A DNA stretch of 7,735 nt from Thioalkalivibrio sp. (GCA_003553165.1 PUOZ01000134.1:1-7735); one strand, 5' to 3'; counted from the first letter of the stretch, positions 1 to 7,627 are shown. The notes: generated by a model from the sequence alone, not told the origin. A program made the numbers and translations.

Positions 1-210
1 CAGGTCGCTGACTGCCAGGAGGCCGAGCAGGCCGAGCATGGGCAGGGTGGCGGCAATGCCGGCGAGCACAGCCCCCGCGGTCCACTGGAACTGTGCGAGG
101 AGCGGGACACCGAGCCATGCGGCGAACAGGAAAGCGAGCGGAATCAGCGCCCCCTGGAAGGCGATCGCCACCCGAAGCGGATGCCTGGCCGTTGCTTCAC
201 GCAGGGTCAT
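1..210 (-). CDS. Membrane protein N-terminus, probable CPBP-type intramembrane protease (partial)
   Basis: The minus strand is open from an ATG at 210 down to the window edge, giving the first 70 residues (MTLREATARHPLRVAIAFQG...). A purine-rich AAGGGGA lies 6 nt upstream of the start (217-223), which supports it. Two hydrophobic segments are visible: about residues 14-34, and about 45-67 (GAVLAGIAATLPMLGLLGLL). The pattern of a short charged N-terminus, a first membrane helix, a 'QFQW' linker and a second helix with a TLPML motif resembles the N-terminus of small CPBP-family intramembrane glutamic endopeptidases. The catalytic glutamates would lie outside the window, so the family call is an inference. 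That it is an integral membrane protein is well supported. It is divergent from the Abhydrolase_9 gene with about 136 bp between the starts. Confidence 0.6.
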   Translation of the reverse strand, partial: MTLREATARHPLRVAIAFQGALIPLAFLFAAWLGVPLLAQFQWTAGAVLAGIAATLPMLGLLGLLAVSDL

Positions 211-346
211 CGGGGGTCCCCTTGGGTCAGGAAGATTGCGCTATTGTGGGCCATGAAGGAATGCGGTGTCCGGGGGGCGGTTCCTATCGGGGCACATGAT
301 GGATATGCTGGGCACAGGAGAGTTCTGGGGCGAGGATGATGTGCGC

Positions 347-1969
347 ATGGGATTGATCGGCCGGTTTTCCGTCGTGGGTTTGCTGGTGGGTACACTGTTC
401 TTCGCGCTCTCCCTCACACCCAGCCTGGTGCCGCGACCGCCGCTGGTCCAGGGGCTGATTGCCGGGGTGTCTTTCAGCGCCGGGTACGCGGTCGGCTTCT
501 TCGGCCGCTGGCTGTGGGACTACCTGGAGTTTCCCGTCCCGGGTCCCCGGGCCGAATGGATCATCAAGCTGCTGGCCGCCGCGGGTTGTGCCGTGGTGGC
601 GGTCGCGTTCCTGTGGCAGGCCACCGAATGGCAGAACTCGGTGCGCGCCCTGATGGGGATGGAGGAGGTCGGCGGGGTGCAGCCGGTCACCGTGGCCGTA
701 ATGACGCTGCTCATCTTCGGTCTGGTGCTGTTCGTCGCACGGTTGTTCAAGCGGACGTTCCTGTTCCTGTCGAAGCGATTCCAGCCCTACGTGGCGCCGC
801 ATGTGTCCCACGTGGTGGGGGTTCTGATCGCGGCCGCACTGTTCTGGTCGGTCATCGACGGGGTCATATTCACGCTTGCCCTGCGCGCGGCGGACAACTC
901 CTATCAGCATCTCGACGCCCTGATCCAGGATGACCTGCCACGCCCATCGGATCCCATGCAGGTCGGCAGTGCAGCCTCGTTCATTGACTGGCAGGATCTT
1001 GGCCGGCAGGGTCGCAACTTCATTTCCTCGGGGCCGACGGCGGCGGAATTGAGCGCCTTCCACGGCGAACCCGCGCGAACGCCGATCCGGGTGTATGTGG
1101 GGCTGAACGCCGCCGAATCCCCCGAGGAGCGCGCGCGCCTGGCCCTGGAAGAACTCAAGCGGGTCGGCGCTTTCGAGCGTTCCGTGCTGTTGCTGGTCAC
1201 ACCGACGGGAACGGGATGGGTGGACCCGGCCGCGCTGGACACGGTGGAATACCTGCAGCGTGGCGACATCGCCTCGGTGGCGGCGCAGTACTCCTACCTG
1301 CCCAGTCCGCTGTCGCTGATCGTGGAGGGGGATTACGGAGTGGAAACGGCGCGGGCCCTGTTCGGCAAGGTCTACGGCTACTGGTCCTCGCTGCCGCGCG
1401 ACGGCCGTCCGGATCTCTACCTGCACGGACTGAGTCTCGGTGCACTCAACTCCGACCGTTCCTTCGATGTCTACGACATCATCAACGATCCCTTCAAGGG
1501 CGCTTTGTGGAGCGGTCCGCCGTTTCGCAGCGAAACCTGGCGCAGTGTGACCCGCGAGCGCGACCCCGATTCGCCGGCGTGGCTGCCGCGCTTTCGCGAC
1601 GGGGCCGTGGTCCGCTTCATGAACCAGGAGCAGGGTTTCGATGCCGCCGGCCCCGAGTGGGGCCCGTTCCGCATCGGCTACCTGCAGCATGCCAGCGACC
1701 CGATCACGTTCTTCGATCCAACGTCCGTTTACGTACAGCCGGCCTGGATGCGGGAGCCCCGCGGGCCGGACGTCTCCCCGGACCTGCGCTGGTACCCGAT
1801 CGTGACCATGCTGCAACTCGCGGCAGACATGGCGGCGGGCGCCGCACCCCCCGGATTTGGGCACACCTTCGCGGCCAGGGAATACATCGATGCCTGGTAC
1901 GGGCTCATGGAGCCGGAAGGCTGGACCGACGCCGATCTCGAGCGCCTGCGCGCCCGGTTCGCTCCCTGA
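347..1969 (+). CDS. Membrane-anchored alpha/beta hydrolase, Abhydrolase_9 family
   Basis: This 540-residue protein looks like a full-length Abhydrolase_9 member. The N-terminal half is a membrane domain (Abhydrolase_9_N) with about five hydrophobic segments near residues 8-27, 34-52, 72-90, 115-131 and 155-178. It opens with the family-typical LSLTPSLVPRPPLVQG. The C-terminal half is the hydrolase domain and carries the nucleophile elbow G-L-S-L-G with Ser363. Asp451 in HASDPIT and His506 in GFGHTF are reasonable partners for a catalytic triad. GTGWVDPAALDTVEYL (288-303) is another family-like block. The substrate is unknown; a lipid or ester at the inner membrane is a guess. The frame is open upstream to GTG 266, with further starts at 296, 299, 305 and GTG 341. 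I chose ATG 347 because GAGGA at 332-336 precedes it and the family begins just before the first helix. GTG 341 is the main alternative. The gene converges on egtB. Confidence 0.88.
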   Translation: MGLIGRFSVVGLLVGTLFFALSLTPSLVPRPPLVQGLIAGVSFSAGYAVGFFGRWLWDYLEFPVPGPRAEWIIKLLAAAGCAVVAVAFLWQATEWQNSVRALMGMEEVGGVQPVTVAVMTLLIFGLVLFVARLFKRTFLFLSKRFQPYVAPHVSHVVGVLIAAALFWSVIDGVIFTLALRAADNSYQHLDALIQDDLPRPSDPMQVGSAASFIDWQDLGRQGRNFISSGPTAAELSAFHGEPARTPIRVYVGLNAAESPEERARLALEELKRVGAFERSVLLLVTPTGTGWVDPAALDTVEYLQRGDIASVAAQYSYLPSPLSLIVEGDYGVETARALFGKVYGYWSSLPRDGRPDLYLHGLSLGALNSDRSFDVYDIINDPFKGALWSGPPFRSETWRSVTRERDPDSPAWLPRFRDGAVVRFMNQEQGFDAAGPEWGPFRIGYLQHASDPITFFDPTSVYVQPAWMREPRGPDVSPDLRWYPIVTMLQLAADMAAGAAPPGFGHTFAAREYIDAWYGLMEPEGWTDADLERLRARFAP

Positions 1970-1973
1970 GCGA

Positions 1974-1979
<6 letters not shown>
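1964..1979. terminator. Hairpin shared by two convergent stop codons
   Basis: CCCTGA-GCGA-TCAGGG is a perfect 6-bp stem with a 4-nt loop. Read on the plus strand the loop is GCGA, a GNRA tetraloop. The left arm is the Pro-stop end of the hydrolase gene and the right arm, on the minus strand, is the Pro-stop end of egtB. No T-tract follows in either direction, so it is not a canonical intrinsic terminator. It could protect 3' ends or aid termination for both genes. It may also be a by-product of both genes ending in CCC TGA. Confidence 0.35.
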
Positions 1980-3266
<1,287 letters not shown>

Positions 3267-3323
3267 CGAAGTTCCCCCTGAACGCCGGTGTCGAGCCAAC
3301 GTCTCCCTGCGAGCCGGTCCCGA

Positions 3324-3352
3324 AGGCTAGGGAAGCCGCGAGCGCATGTCAA
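3324..3352 (-). promoter_or_regulatory. Putative sigma-70 promoter of egtB
   Basis: On the minus strand a consensus TTGACA -35 box (3347-3352) is followed by a 17-bp spacer and TAGCCT (3324-3329) as a poor -10 box. This would give a leader of about 50 nt before the egtB start at 3266. The perfect -35 and ideal spacing favour it. The -10 matches only three of six positions. Confidence 0.4.
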
Positions 3353-3503
3353 AAGGGTGTCGAAGCGAGGGGTGCAAATCGAGGAGACGATGGCTGGAAC
3401 CCCCGGGGGGCACGGGCGGGGCGACCCCGACCCGCGTGGCGAGGCCTGGCCCCGCAAGAGCAGGGCATCTATTCTCTCCGGGATCCAACCCCTGGAGGTC
3501 ACG

Positions 3504-4826
3504 ATGCGAACAACACTCTTGCCGATCATCCTCTTGGTGTCCGGCGCCACCGTGCAGGCGGCGGACCTGACCGGGGATAGCCTGCTGGCCGAGGCCGGCG
3601 CCGCCGTTGCGGACATCGACACCACCGCGTTGAAGAAACTCATCGCTGACGATCCCCGCCACGTCGTGATCGACGTGCGCACGCAGACAGAGGTCGCGCT
3701 GACCGGCGGCCAGATCCGTTCGCATCGGACGCTCAATATCCCGCGCGGCTGGCTGGAGTTCCGGATCGGCGAACAGTTGCTGGACCACGATGCCCCTATC
3801 GTCGTCTATTGCGGCCAGAACCTGCGCAGCCCGCCGGCCGCGCACGCGCTGCAGCGGATGGGGTACACCAACGTGTACAACTACGCGGAGGGTTTCTTCG
3901 AGTGGAAGAACGCCGGGCTGCCCCTGTACGTCGCGGACAAGGCACCGCAGTCGTTCCTCTACAGCATGCCCGAGGAGGTGACGGAAGGGGTCTGGTCCGC
4001 CATCGGCGCCACGCAGCCACACACCTACGAGAACTCGGGGCACAACAACAACCTGTCCTTCGTCATCACCGATGGGGGCGTGGTGGTGGTGAATGCCGGC
4101 GACAACTACCTGCTCGCGAAGTCGCTGCATGACGAAATCCGGCGGATCACCGACCAGCCGGTGAAGTACGTGGTGCTGGAGAATGGCCAGGGCCACGCGA
4201 TGCTCGGTATGACCTACTGGCAGGATCAGGGCGTGCCGGTCATCGCTCATGTCGATGCCGCGCGCGAGATCGAGAAAAACGGCCCGGCCCTGCTCGCCCG
4301 ACTGCAGCAGCGCAGCCGCGACAAGGCGTTCCGCACTCGCCTCGGGCAGCCCGACGAGACCTTCACGGATCGGCGGGAGCTGCAGCTGGGTGGCGAGACC
4401 ATCGAGTTGCTGAACCTGGGTCCGGCACACAGCCCGGGCGACATCGTCGTGTGGGTGCCGTCCAGAAAGCTGGTCATTTCGGGTGACGTGGCCTTCCATG
4501 AGCGCATGCTGCCGGTGTTCGAGGATACGGATACCGCAGGCTGGATCGAGACCTGGGACCGGTTCGTGGATCTCGGCGCGGAGATCATCATCCCCGGGCA
4601 TGGCGGGCCAGTGCGCGGTTACGAGGAGGTCACCAAGTACACGCGGGATTATCTGGTCTACATGCGCGAACAGATCGAGAAGATCCTGGAGGCTGGCGGC
4701 GGCCTCAACGACGCCTATGGCATCGACCAATCCGCTTACGCCCACCTGGACACCTTCCACGAGCTTGCGCGCAGGAACGCGGCCCTGATCTTCCAGGCGA
4801 TGGAGTACGAGGCCCTGGGTTTCTAG
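3504..4826 (+). CDS. Exported rhodanese / metallo-beta-lactamase-fold fusion protein
   Basis: This 440-residue protein has a signal peptide (MRTTLLPIILLVSGATVQA, cleavage near Ala19/Ala20), so it is probably periplasmic. Residues about 36-141 form a rhodanese domain: VVIDVRT, then the active-site loop Y-C-G-Q-N-L-R-S with Cys103 and Arg108, then GYTNVYNYAEGFFEW. Residues about 175-370 form an MBL fold: NNLSFVITDGGVVVVNAGDN, then AHSPGD with His309, SGDV with Asp328 and IIPGHGGP with His366. The usual HxHxDH metal motif is replaced by E226-N-G-Q-G-H231, so only its last His remains. A helical tail (373-435) follows. A role in persulfide or sulfane-sulfur handling fits the rhodanese part; the MBL reaction is unknown. 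The start is set by GGAGGT (3494-3499), 4 nt upstream of ATG 3504. The frame is open back to 3288, but that part is not protein-like. The gene is divergent from egtB. Confidence 0.9.
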   Translation: MRTTLLPIILLVSGATVQAADLTGDSLLAEAGAAVADIDTTALKKLIADDPRHVVIDVRTQTEVALTGGQIRSHRTLNIPRGWLEFRIGEQLLDHDAPIVVYCGQNLRSPPAAHALQRMGYTNVYNYAEGFFEWKNAGLPLYVADKAPQSFLYSMPEEVTEGVWSAIGATQPHTYENSGHNNNLSFVITDGGVVVVNAGDNYLLAKSLHDEIRRITDQPVKYVVLENGQGHAMLGMTYWQDQGVPVIAHVDAAREIEKNGPALLARLQQRSRDKAFRTRLGQPDETFTDRRELQLGGETIELLNLGPAHSPGDIVVWVPSRKLVISGDVAFHERMLPVFEDTDTAGWIETWDRFVDLGAEIIIPGHGGPVRGYEEVTKYTRDYLVYMREQIEKILEAGGGLNDAYGIDQSAYAHLDTFHELARRNAALIFQAMEYEALGF

Positions 4827-4843
4827 TGGGCCTGGCCAAGGCC
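4823..4843. other. Stop-codon region with a short hairpin and a 10-bp match to the palindromic element
   Basis: CTAGTGGGCC (4823-4832) contains the TAG stop of the rhodanese-MBL gene and is identical to the first 10 bp of the arms of the element at 5375-5538. GGCCT-GGCCA-AGGCC (4829-4843) can form a 5-bp GC stem directly after the stop, but no T-tract follows. It may be a weak terminator or an element relic, and chance is also possible. Confidence 0.2.
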
Positions 4844-5066
4844 ACGGGGCAAGGGCCGTCCTGCCGATGCGGGAGGGAGTGCGGAGAAAGTCGACCCAAA
4901 CCCTGCTATAGATTGTAGGTGGCAGCAGCAGTATCAGGGGGCATGGCTCGGAGCGGATGATCGGCGCTGGTGCCGGGTTTCAGAGGGGCGGGGATCCAGT
5001 GTCAAGCGAAAGGGGCAGGGCGCGTCAGGCGGCCTGGCCGGAGATCACTCACGAAAGGAGGGACAC

Positions 5067-5291
5067 ATGAAACTCGACATCTACAAATCCATCGCCACCG
5101 ATAACCGTCACTTCGTCGTGGCCGCGGACGCCGACCTTTCCAAGGTGCCGGAGCCTCTCGAAGAGCTTCCCGTCACCTCGATCGACATCGAGGAGGGGCA
5201 GACCAAGGTCTACGTGTCCGGTACGCAGGCGATCGCCGATATCAAGGACCACGGCTATCACGTGATCGACGTACCCGCGGATTTCACGTAG
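5067..5291 (+). CDS. Small uncharacterised protein (74 aa)
   Basis: I do not recognise this family. The protein is small, acidic and soluble-looking, with no signal peptide, membrane segment or cysteine. It opens with MKLDIYKS and has alternating hydrophobic stretches (RHFVVAADADL, KVYVSGTQAIADI, YHVIDVPADF) that suggest a compact alpha/beta fold. Coding is supported by a near-perfect Shine-Dalgarno (AAAGGAGGG, 5054-5062) 4 nt before the ATG, by GC-rich third positions typical of its neighbours, and by a plausible globular sequence. The 240 bp upstream separate it from the rhodanese-MBL gene, so it is probably transcribed on its own. A TATAGATT at 4907-4914 could be part of a -10 region, but I find no good -35. 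Downstream lie a GC hairpin and then the palindromic element. Confidence 0.7.
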   Translation: MKLDIYKSIATDNRHFVVAADADLSKVPEPLEELPVTSIDIEEGQTKVYVSGTQAIADIKDHGYHVIDVPADFT

Positions 5292-5340
5292 GGCAACGCG
5301 AAGGAACGGTTCAGGTTGCAAGTGCCTGCGGGCGAACGGC

Positions 5341-5369
5341 GCCCGCGGACGGTCTGGGCCGTCCCGGGC
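5341..5369 (+). terminator. GC-rich hairpin after the 74-aa gene
   Basis: GCCCGCGGACGG (5341-5352) pairs with CCGTCCCGGGC (5359-5369) across a 6-nt loop. This makes an 11-bp stem with one bulged C. It lies 50 bp after the stop codon at 5291. Only a weakly T-containing stretch (GTCTGCT) follows, so it may be a pause or Rho-assisted terminator rather than a strong intrinsic one. Confidence 0.4.
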
Positions 5370-5374
5370 GTCTG

Positions 5375-5538
5375 CTAGTGGGCCATGCGGAAAGTTCGGT
5401 ATCAGATCGCGGCGCCAGACACGCCGGCGCTGCGTTGGGCAGGTTTGAAATAGAGTGGCTATTCCTGCACTTGCCCGCCTTGCTCCGGCGCGTCTGGCTG
5501 TGCTAAGCAGAGACCGAACTTCCCGCATGGCCCACTAG
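5375..5538. mobile_element. MITE-like palindromic element flanked by CTAG
   Basis: The 164 bp form one interrupted palindrome. The outer arms, 5375-5400 and 5513-5538, are complementary at 25 of 26 positions and start CTAGTGGGCCATGCGG. After a 13/14-nt unpaired part, 5414-5430 and 5482-5498 pair at 15 of 17 positions. Then 5437-5444 pairs with 5469-5476 at 7 of 8. The centre closes with AATAG (5449-5453), a 5-nt loop and CTATT (5459-5463). CTAG at both ends (5375-5378, 5535-5538) could be a 4-bp target duplication, as seen with YTAR-targeting IS5-group elements, but CTAG is itself a palindrome, so this cannot be proved here. The element has no ORF and would need a transposase in trans. Its right CTAG contains the TAG stop of the lipoprotein gene. 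It lies between convergent genes and could act as a terminator in both directions. Confidence 0.65.
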
Positions 5539-5981
5539 TCGCAGGGAACCAGCACCCGCCGGGTGTTGAAACTGGCGCGTGTCGGGCCGATCGGCACCGA
5601 CACCATCTCGTAGGGCTGGGTGAATGCCTGGGTGGTCATGCACTCCGGCCCGGGCGCCTGGAGCACCACCTCGACGAGCAATTCGCCATCACTGTGCATG
5701 ACCGAGTCGACGTGAAGCGAATAGCCGCCGGTGGGGCGTTCGCCCATGAACACCGCGATGGCGCTTTCCCGGGTAAAGTCCAGGCTGGGCGGAGCGCCTG
5801 CGTCGAATCGGCTCCACAGGTGCCGGAATTGAGACTGCCCGGTGATCACTTCGAACTGCTGTTCTGTCTGCAGGCTGTGCTGCCCCTTGGCCAGCCGTTC
5901 GATCGGCAGTGCCTCGTCGGGGCCCGGCCCCATGCAGGCGACGGAGAGCGAGGCGAGCGCAAGAATCGGGATGGTTCGCAT
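5535..5981 (-). CDS. Lipoprotein with PrcB C-terminal-like (protease complex-inhibitor) domain
   Basis: This 148-residue protein starts MRTIPILALASLSVAC, a short signal sequence ending in a near-lipobox S-V-A-C. Cys16 is therefore the probable lipidation site; Ser at -3 is not ideal. Residues about 42-130 fit the PrcB_C pattern: a segment like FEVITGQSQFRHLWSRF, then SAIAVFMGERPTGGYSLHV with the hallmark TGGYS turn (84-88), then LLVEVVLQAPGP and TQPYEMVSVP. In PrcB of oral spirochaetes this domain belongs to a partner of the PrtP protease. Here no protease is adjacent, so the role is unknown. Cys114 and Cys147 could form a disulfide outside the cytoplasm. The start at 5981 is set by GAGGAA 6 nt upstream, and earlier in-frame codons lack support. 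Its TAG stop is part of the CTAG border of the palindromic element. Confidence 0.8.
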   Translation of the reverse strand: MRTIPILALASLSVACMGPGPDEALPIERLAKGQHSLQTEQQFEVITGQSQFRHLWSRFDAGAPPSLDFTRESAIAVFMGERPTGGYSLHVDSVMHSDGELLVEVVLQAPGPECMTTQAFTQPYEMVSVPIGPTRASFNTRRVLVPCD

Positions 5982-6443
5982 GATGGGTTCCTCGAAGGGT
6001 GTCTGTAAACCACCGTCCGTGCGGGGGAGCGCGCAGGGTGGCCGCCACTGTCCGCGCACTCCAGGCCCGGCGGCTTCGATGCCGATGTCCCGCCCAGTGT
6101 ACCGTCCCGAACTTGACACGTCCGGGCTCACGTACTGGAGGCGCTGCAACAGGGCCGTGTTCCCGCTGGGATACCGTGGTCCGGCCCGTAAGCGGACGTC
6201 GCGAGCGGTGAAAGAGGCCGCAGGCCGTCATGCGGCACGCTGCGGCCGCGAGGCCGGGGCCAGGCGCGCCAGCGGACATCGGTGCAAACAGACAGCCAAG
6301 GTGGTATCGGGGGAAATCATTGGTCTAGTCTCAGAGGTGAATGCGGCCTGCAATGACGGTATCGGGATGGGCGCGGGGCTGCTCACCGTGCCGGCCGCTG
6401 ATCAATTCGAAGCAGCGTGGGATCTGCCAGGAGGTGTGTCGCG
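5982..6443. other. Gene-free region between the divergent lipoprotein and DUF3775 genes
   Basis: No reading frame here looks like a protein; the open frames are unsupported by start sites or conserved-looking sequence. It should hold two divergent promoters, but I see no clear one. TACACT on the minus strand (6096-6101), 17 bp from a poor -35 (6119-6124), is the best candidate for the lipoprotein gene. TTGACA at 6113-6118 on the plus strand has no -10 at the right distance. The stretch also holds the hairpin at 6216-6247 and a 9-bp direct repeat GGTATCGGG at 6303-6311 and 6358-6366. Confidence 0.5.
6216..6247. repeat. Perfect 8-bp inverted repeat with inner stem
   Basis: GGCCGCAG (6216-6223) pairs perfectly with CTGCGGCC (6240-6247). 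Inside, GCCG (6224-6227) pairs with CGGC (6233-6236) around TCATG, leaving a 3-nt bulge (ACG). The hairpin is isolated in non-coding DNA and has no T-tract. It could be a protein binding site, a structured leader or a repeat-element relic. Confidence 0.45.
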
Positions 6444-6845
6444 ATGACCGAACCAAGCAATCTTCTGCAAGTCAACCCGGATATCATCCAGCGCCTGGTC
6501 GATCTGGCCCGGCAGATCGACAGCCGGGAATTCACGGGTATCCCCGAGGACGCGGAAGTGCAGGCAGGCAGCGCGGAAGTGGTGGCGCTGACCGAGCAGG
6601 AATTCGACAGCACGGCCGACGAATTCCGGTCGATCATCAATGACCTCGATCCGGAGCAGCAGCAGCAGGTCGTGGCGCTGTTCCGGCTGGGGCGGGGCGA
6701 TTACGCCTACGAGGAATGGGAAGACGCCCTGGCCGAGGCCCGGGAGGACTGGAACGTGAATACCGCAGACTATCTGCTCGGGCACCCCATGCTCTCGGAT
6801 TATCTGACCAGCGGCATGATCCTGCATGGCTACAGCGTCGAGTAG
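6444..6845 (+). CDS. DUF3775 family protein
   Basis: This 133-residue acidic protein has no signal peptide or membrane segment and is probably cytoplasmic. The C-terminal part matches the DUF3775 pattern: LDPEQQQQVVALFRLGRGDY (68-87), then EEWEDALAEARE (90-101), then NTADYLLGHPMLSDYLTSGM (106-125). The N-terminal part (10-65) is helical and variable. Proteins of this family are small and widespread in proteobacteria, and I know of no assigned function. ATG 6444 is preferred over the in-frame GTG 6417 because AGGAGGTG (6429-6436) sits 7 nt upstream of it and overlaps the longer frame. It lies 207 bp before the next gene in the same direction, so a shared transcript is possible but not shown. 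Confidence 0.85.
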   Translation: MTEPSNLLQVNPDIIQRLVDLARQIDSREFTGIPEDAEVQAGSAEVVALTEQEFDSTADEFRSIINDLDPEQQQQVVALFRLGRGDYAYEEWEDALAEAREDWNVNTADYLLGHPMLSDYLTSGMILHGYSVE

Positions 6846-7052
6846 CGCCGCTGGAAGAAGAGACCGGCATTGCGCTTCGGGACTGGCCAGCCGAGCCTGC
6901 TGCACGCCAGTGGCGCCGGGGCGCTTGCCGGACGGGTCTGCCGGTCGCGTTTCACGCCTGGGCTGATGCAGTCAGACGCGCCCGGCACCGGCGACGTGTT
7001 CTAATCCAAGGCTGACGGAATCGGGCATCCCCTCGAAGGAGACAGGAACGAT

Positions 7053-7538
7053 ATGCGTAAACGAATCATCCCGGCGAAACCCGAACACGGTGCGATACCG
7101 GAAGGCGACTGGCTGGATCTGGAAAACCTGGCCGAGGTCGAGATCACCTCCGAGGACCCGAAACATCCCATCGAGGATGCGCTGCTGCCTGGACGAACCG
7201 CCGGTTGGCGCGCCGCCCAGCCCGGAGAGCAGACCATCCGGCTGGTCTTCCAGGAACCCCAGCGAATCAGCAGAATCTGGCTGCACTTCGAGGAACCACA
7301 CGCGCAGCGTACCCAGCAGTTCGTGCTGCGCTGGTCTCCCGACAAGGGCCAGAGCTTCCGCGAAATCGTTCGCCAGCAATGGAATTTCAGCCCCGAAGGA
7401 TCGCACGAGCAGACCGAAAACATCGAACTCTCCCTCACCGACGTCACCACGCTGGAACTCACCATCATCCCCGACATCAGCGGCGGCCCCACCCCAGCCT
7501 CCCTAACCCAACTACGCCTCGGGGTCGGACCAAGATAA
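7053..7538 (+). CDS. Discoidin / F5-8C-like beta-sandwich protein
   Basis: This 161-residue protein has no signal peptide and appears to be one stand-alone domain. WLDLENLAEVEITSEDPKHP (20-39) leads into GWRAAQPGEQTIRLVFQEPQ (51-70), then RISRIWLHF (71-79) and QQFVLRWSPDKGQSFREI (88-105). ENIELSLTDVTTLELTIIPD (122-141) and a final SLTQLRLG follow. This order, in which 'treatment' of an A-P-G-E-Q-T loop precedes alternating beta strands, is typical of galactose-binding/F5-8 type C-like domains. The ligand is unknown and the assignment is by sequence pattern only. Translation signals are AAGGAG (7036-7041) with 11 nt spacing and AGGAA (7044-7048) with 4 nt. The gene follows the DUF3775 gene on the same strand. 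Confidence 0.75.
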   Translation: MRKRIIPAKPEHGAIPEGDWLDLENLAEVEITSEDPKHPIEDALLPGRTAGWRAAQPGEQTIRLVFQEPQRISRIWLHFEEPHAQRTQQFVLRWSPDKGQSFREIVRQQWNFSPEGSHEQTENIELSLTDVTTLELTIIPDISGGPTPASLTQLRLGVGPR

Positions 7539-7562
7539 GTGATTGAAAAGAAAAGAGTACAG

Positions 7563-7583
7563 GGCCGGAATCAGGCCATTTTT
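7563..7583 (+). terminator. Weak intrinsic terminator candidate
   Basis: GGCC (7563-7566), a 7-nt loop and GGCC (7574-7577) are followed by A and five T (7578-7583). This begins 25 bp after the stop of the discoidin-like gene. The T-tract and position fit an intrinsic terminator. The stem is only 4 bp, although all GC. Confidence 0.4.
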
Positions 7584-7587
7584 CGGT

Positions 7588-7627
7588 CTTAGAGGGGCAT
7601 TTTTGGCCCCAAAAACGCGGCTCTAAG
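7588..7627. repeat. Nested inverted repeat with alternative pairings
   Basis: CTTAGAG (7588-7594) and CTCTAAG (7621-7627) form a perfect outer 7-bp arm. Inside, GGGGC (7594-7598) pairs with GCCCC (7606-7610). Alternatively TTTTTGG (7600-7606) pairs with CCAAAAA (7609-7615), though its 2-nt loop makes this likelier as a DNA-level symmetry. The T and A tracts are inside the structure, so it does not read as a normal terminator. It may be a second transcription block or the end of a small repeated element. Confidence 0.4.

Noticed and set aside
3288..3503. N-terminal extension of the rhodanese-MBL protein
   Set aside because: The frame is open, but the extension is Arg/Gly/Pro-rich and would bury a good signal peptide. 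ATG 3504 has a GGAGGT site, and the region holds the probable egtB promoter.
3327..4760. Long minus-strand ORF (477 codons) antisense to the rhodanese-MBL gene
   Set aside because: The opposite strand has clear rhodanese and MBL motifs. This frame has no family-like sequence and no ribosome binding site.
4891..4914. Possible promoter (TCGACC ... TATAGATT) for the 74-aa gene
   Set aside because: The spacing between the boxes is about 10 bp, far too short, and no other -35 is found at 16-18 bp.
6716..7015. Plus-strand ORF overlapping the DUF3775 gene and running into the gap
   Set aside because: It is an out-of-frame, Arg-rich sequence with no ribosome binding site and overlaps a better-supported gene.
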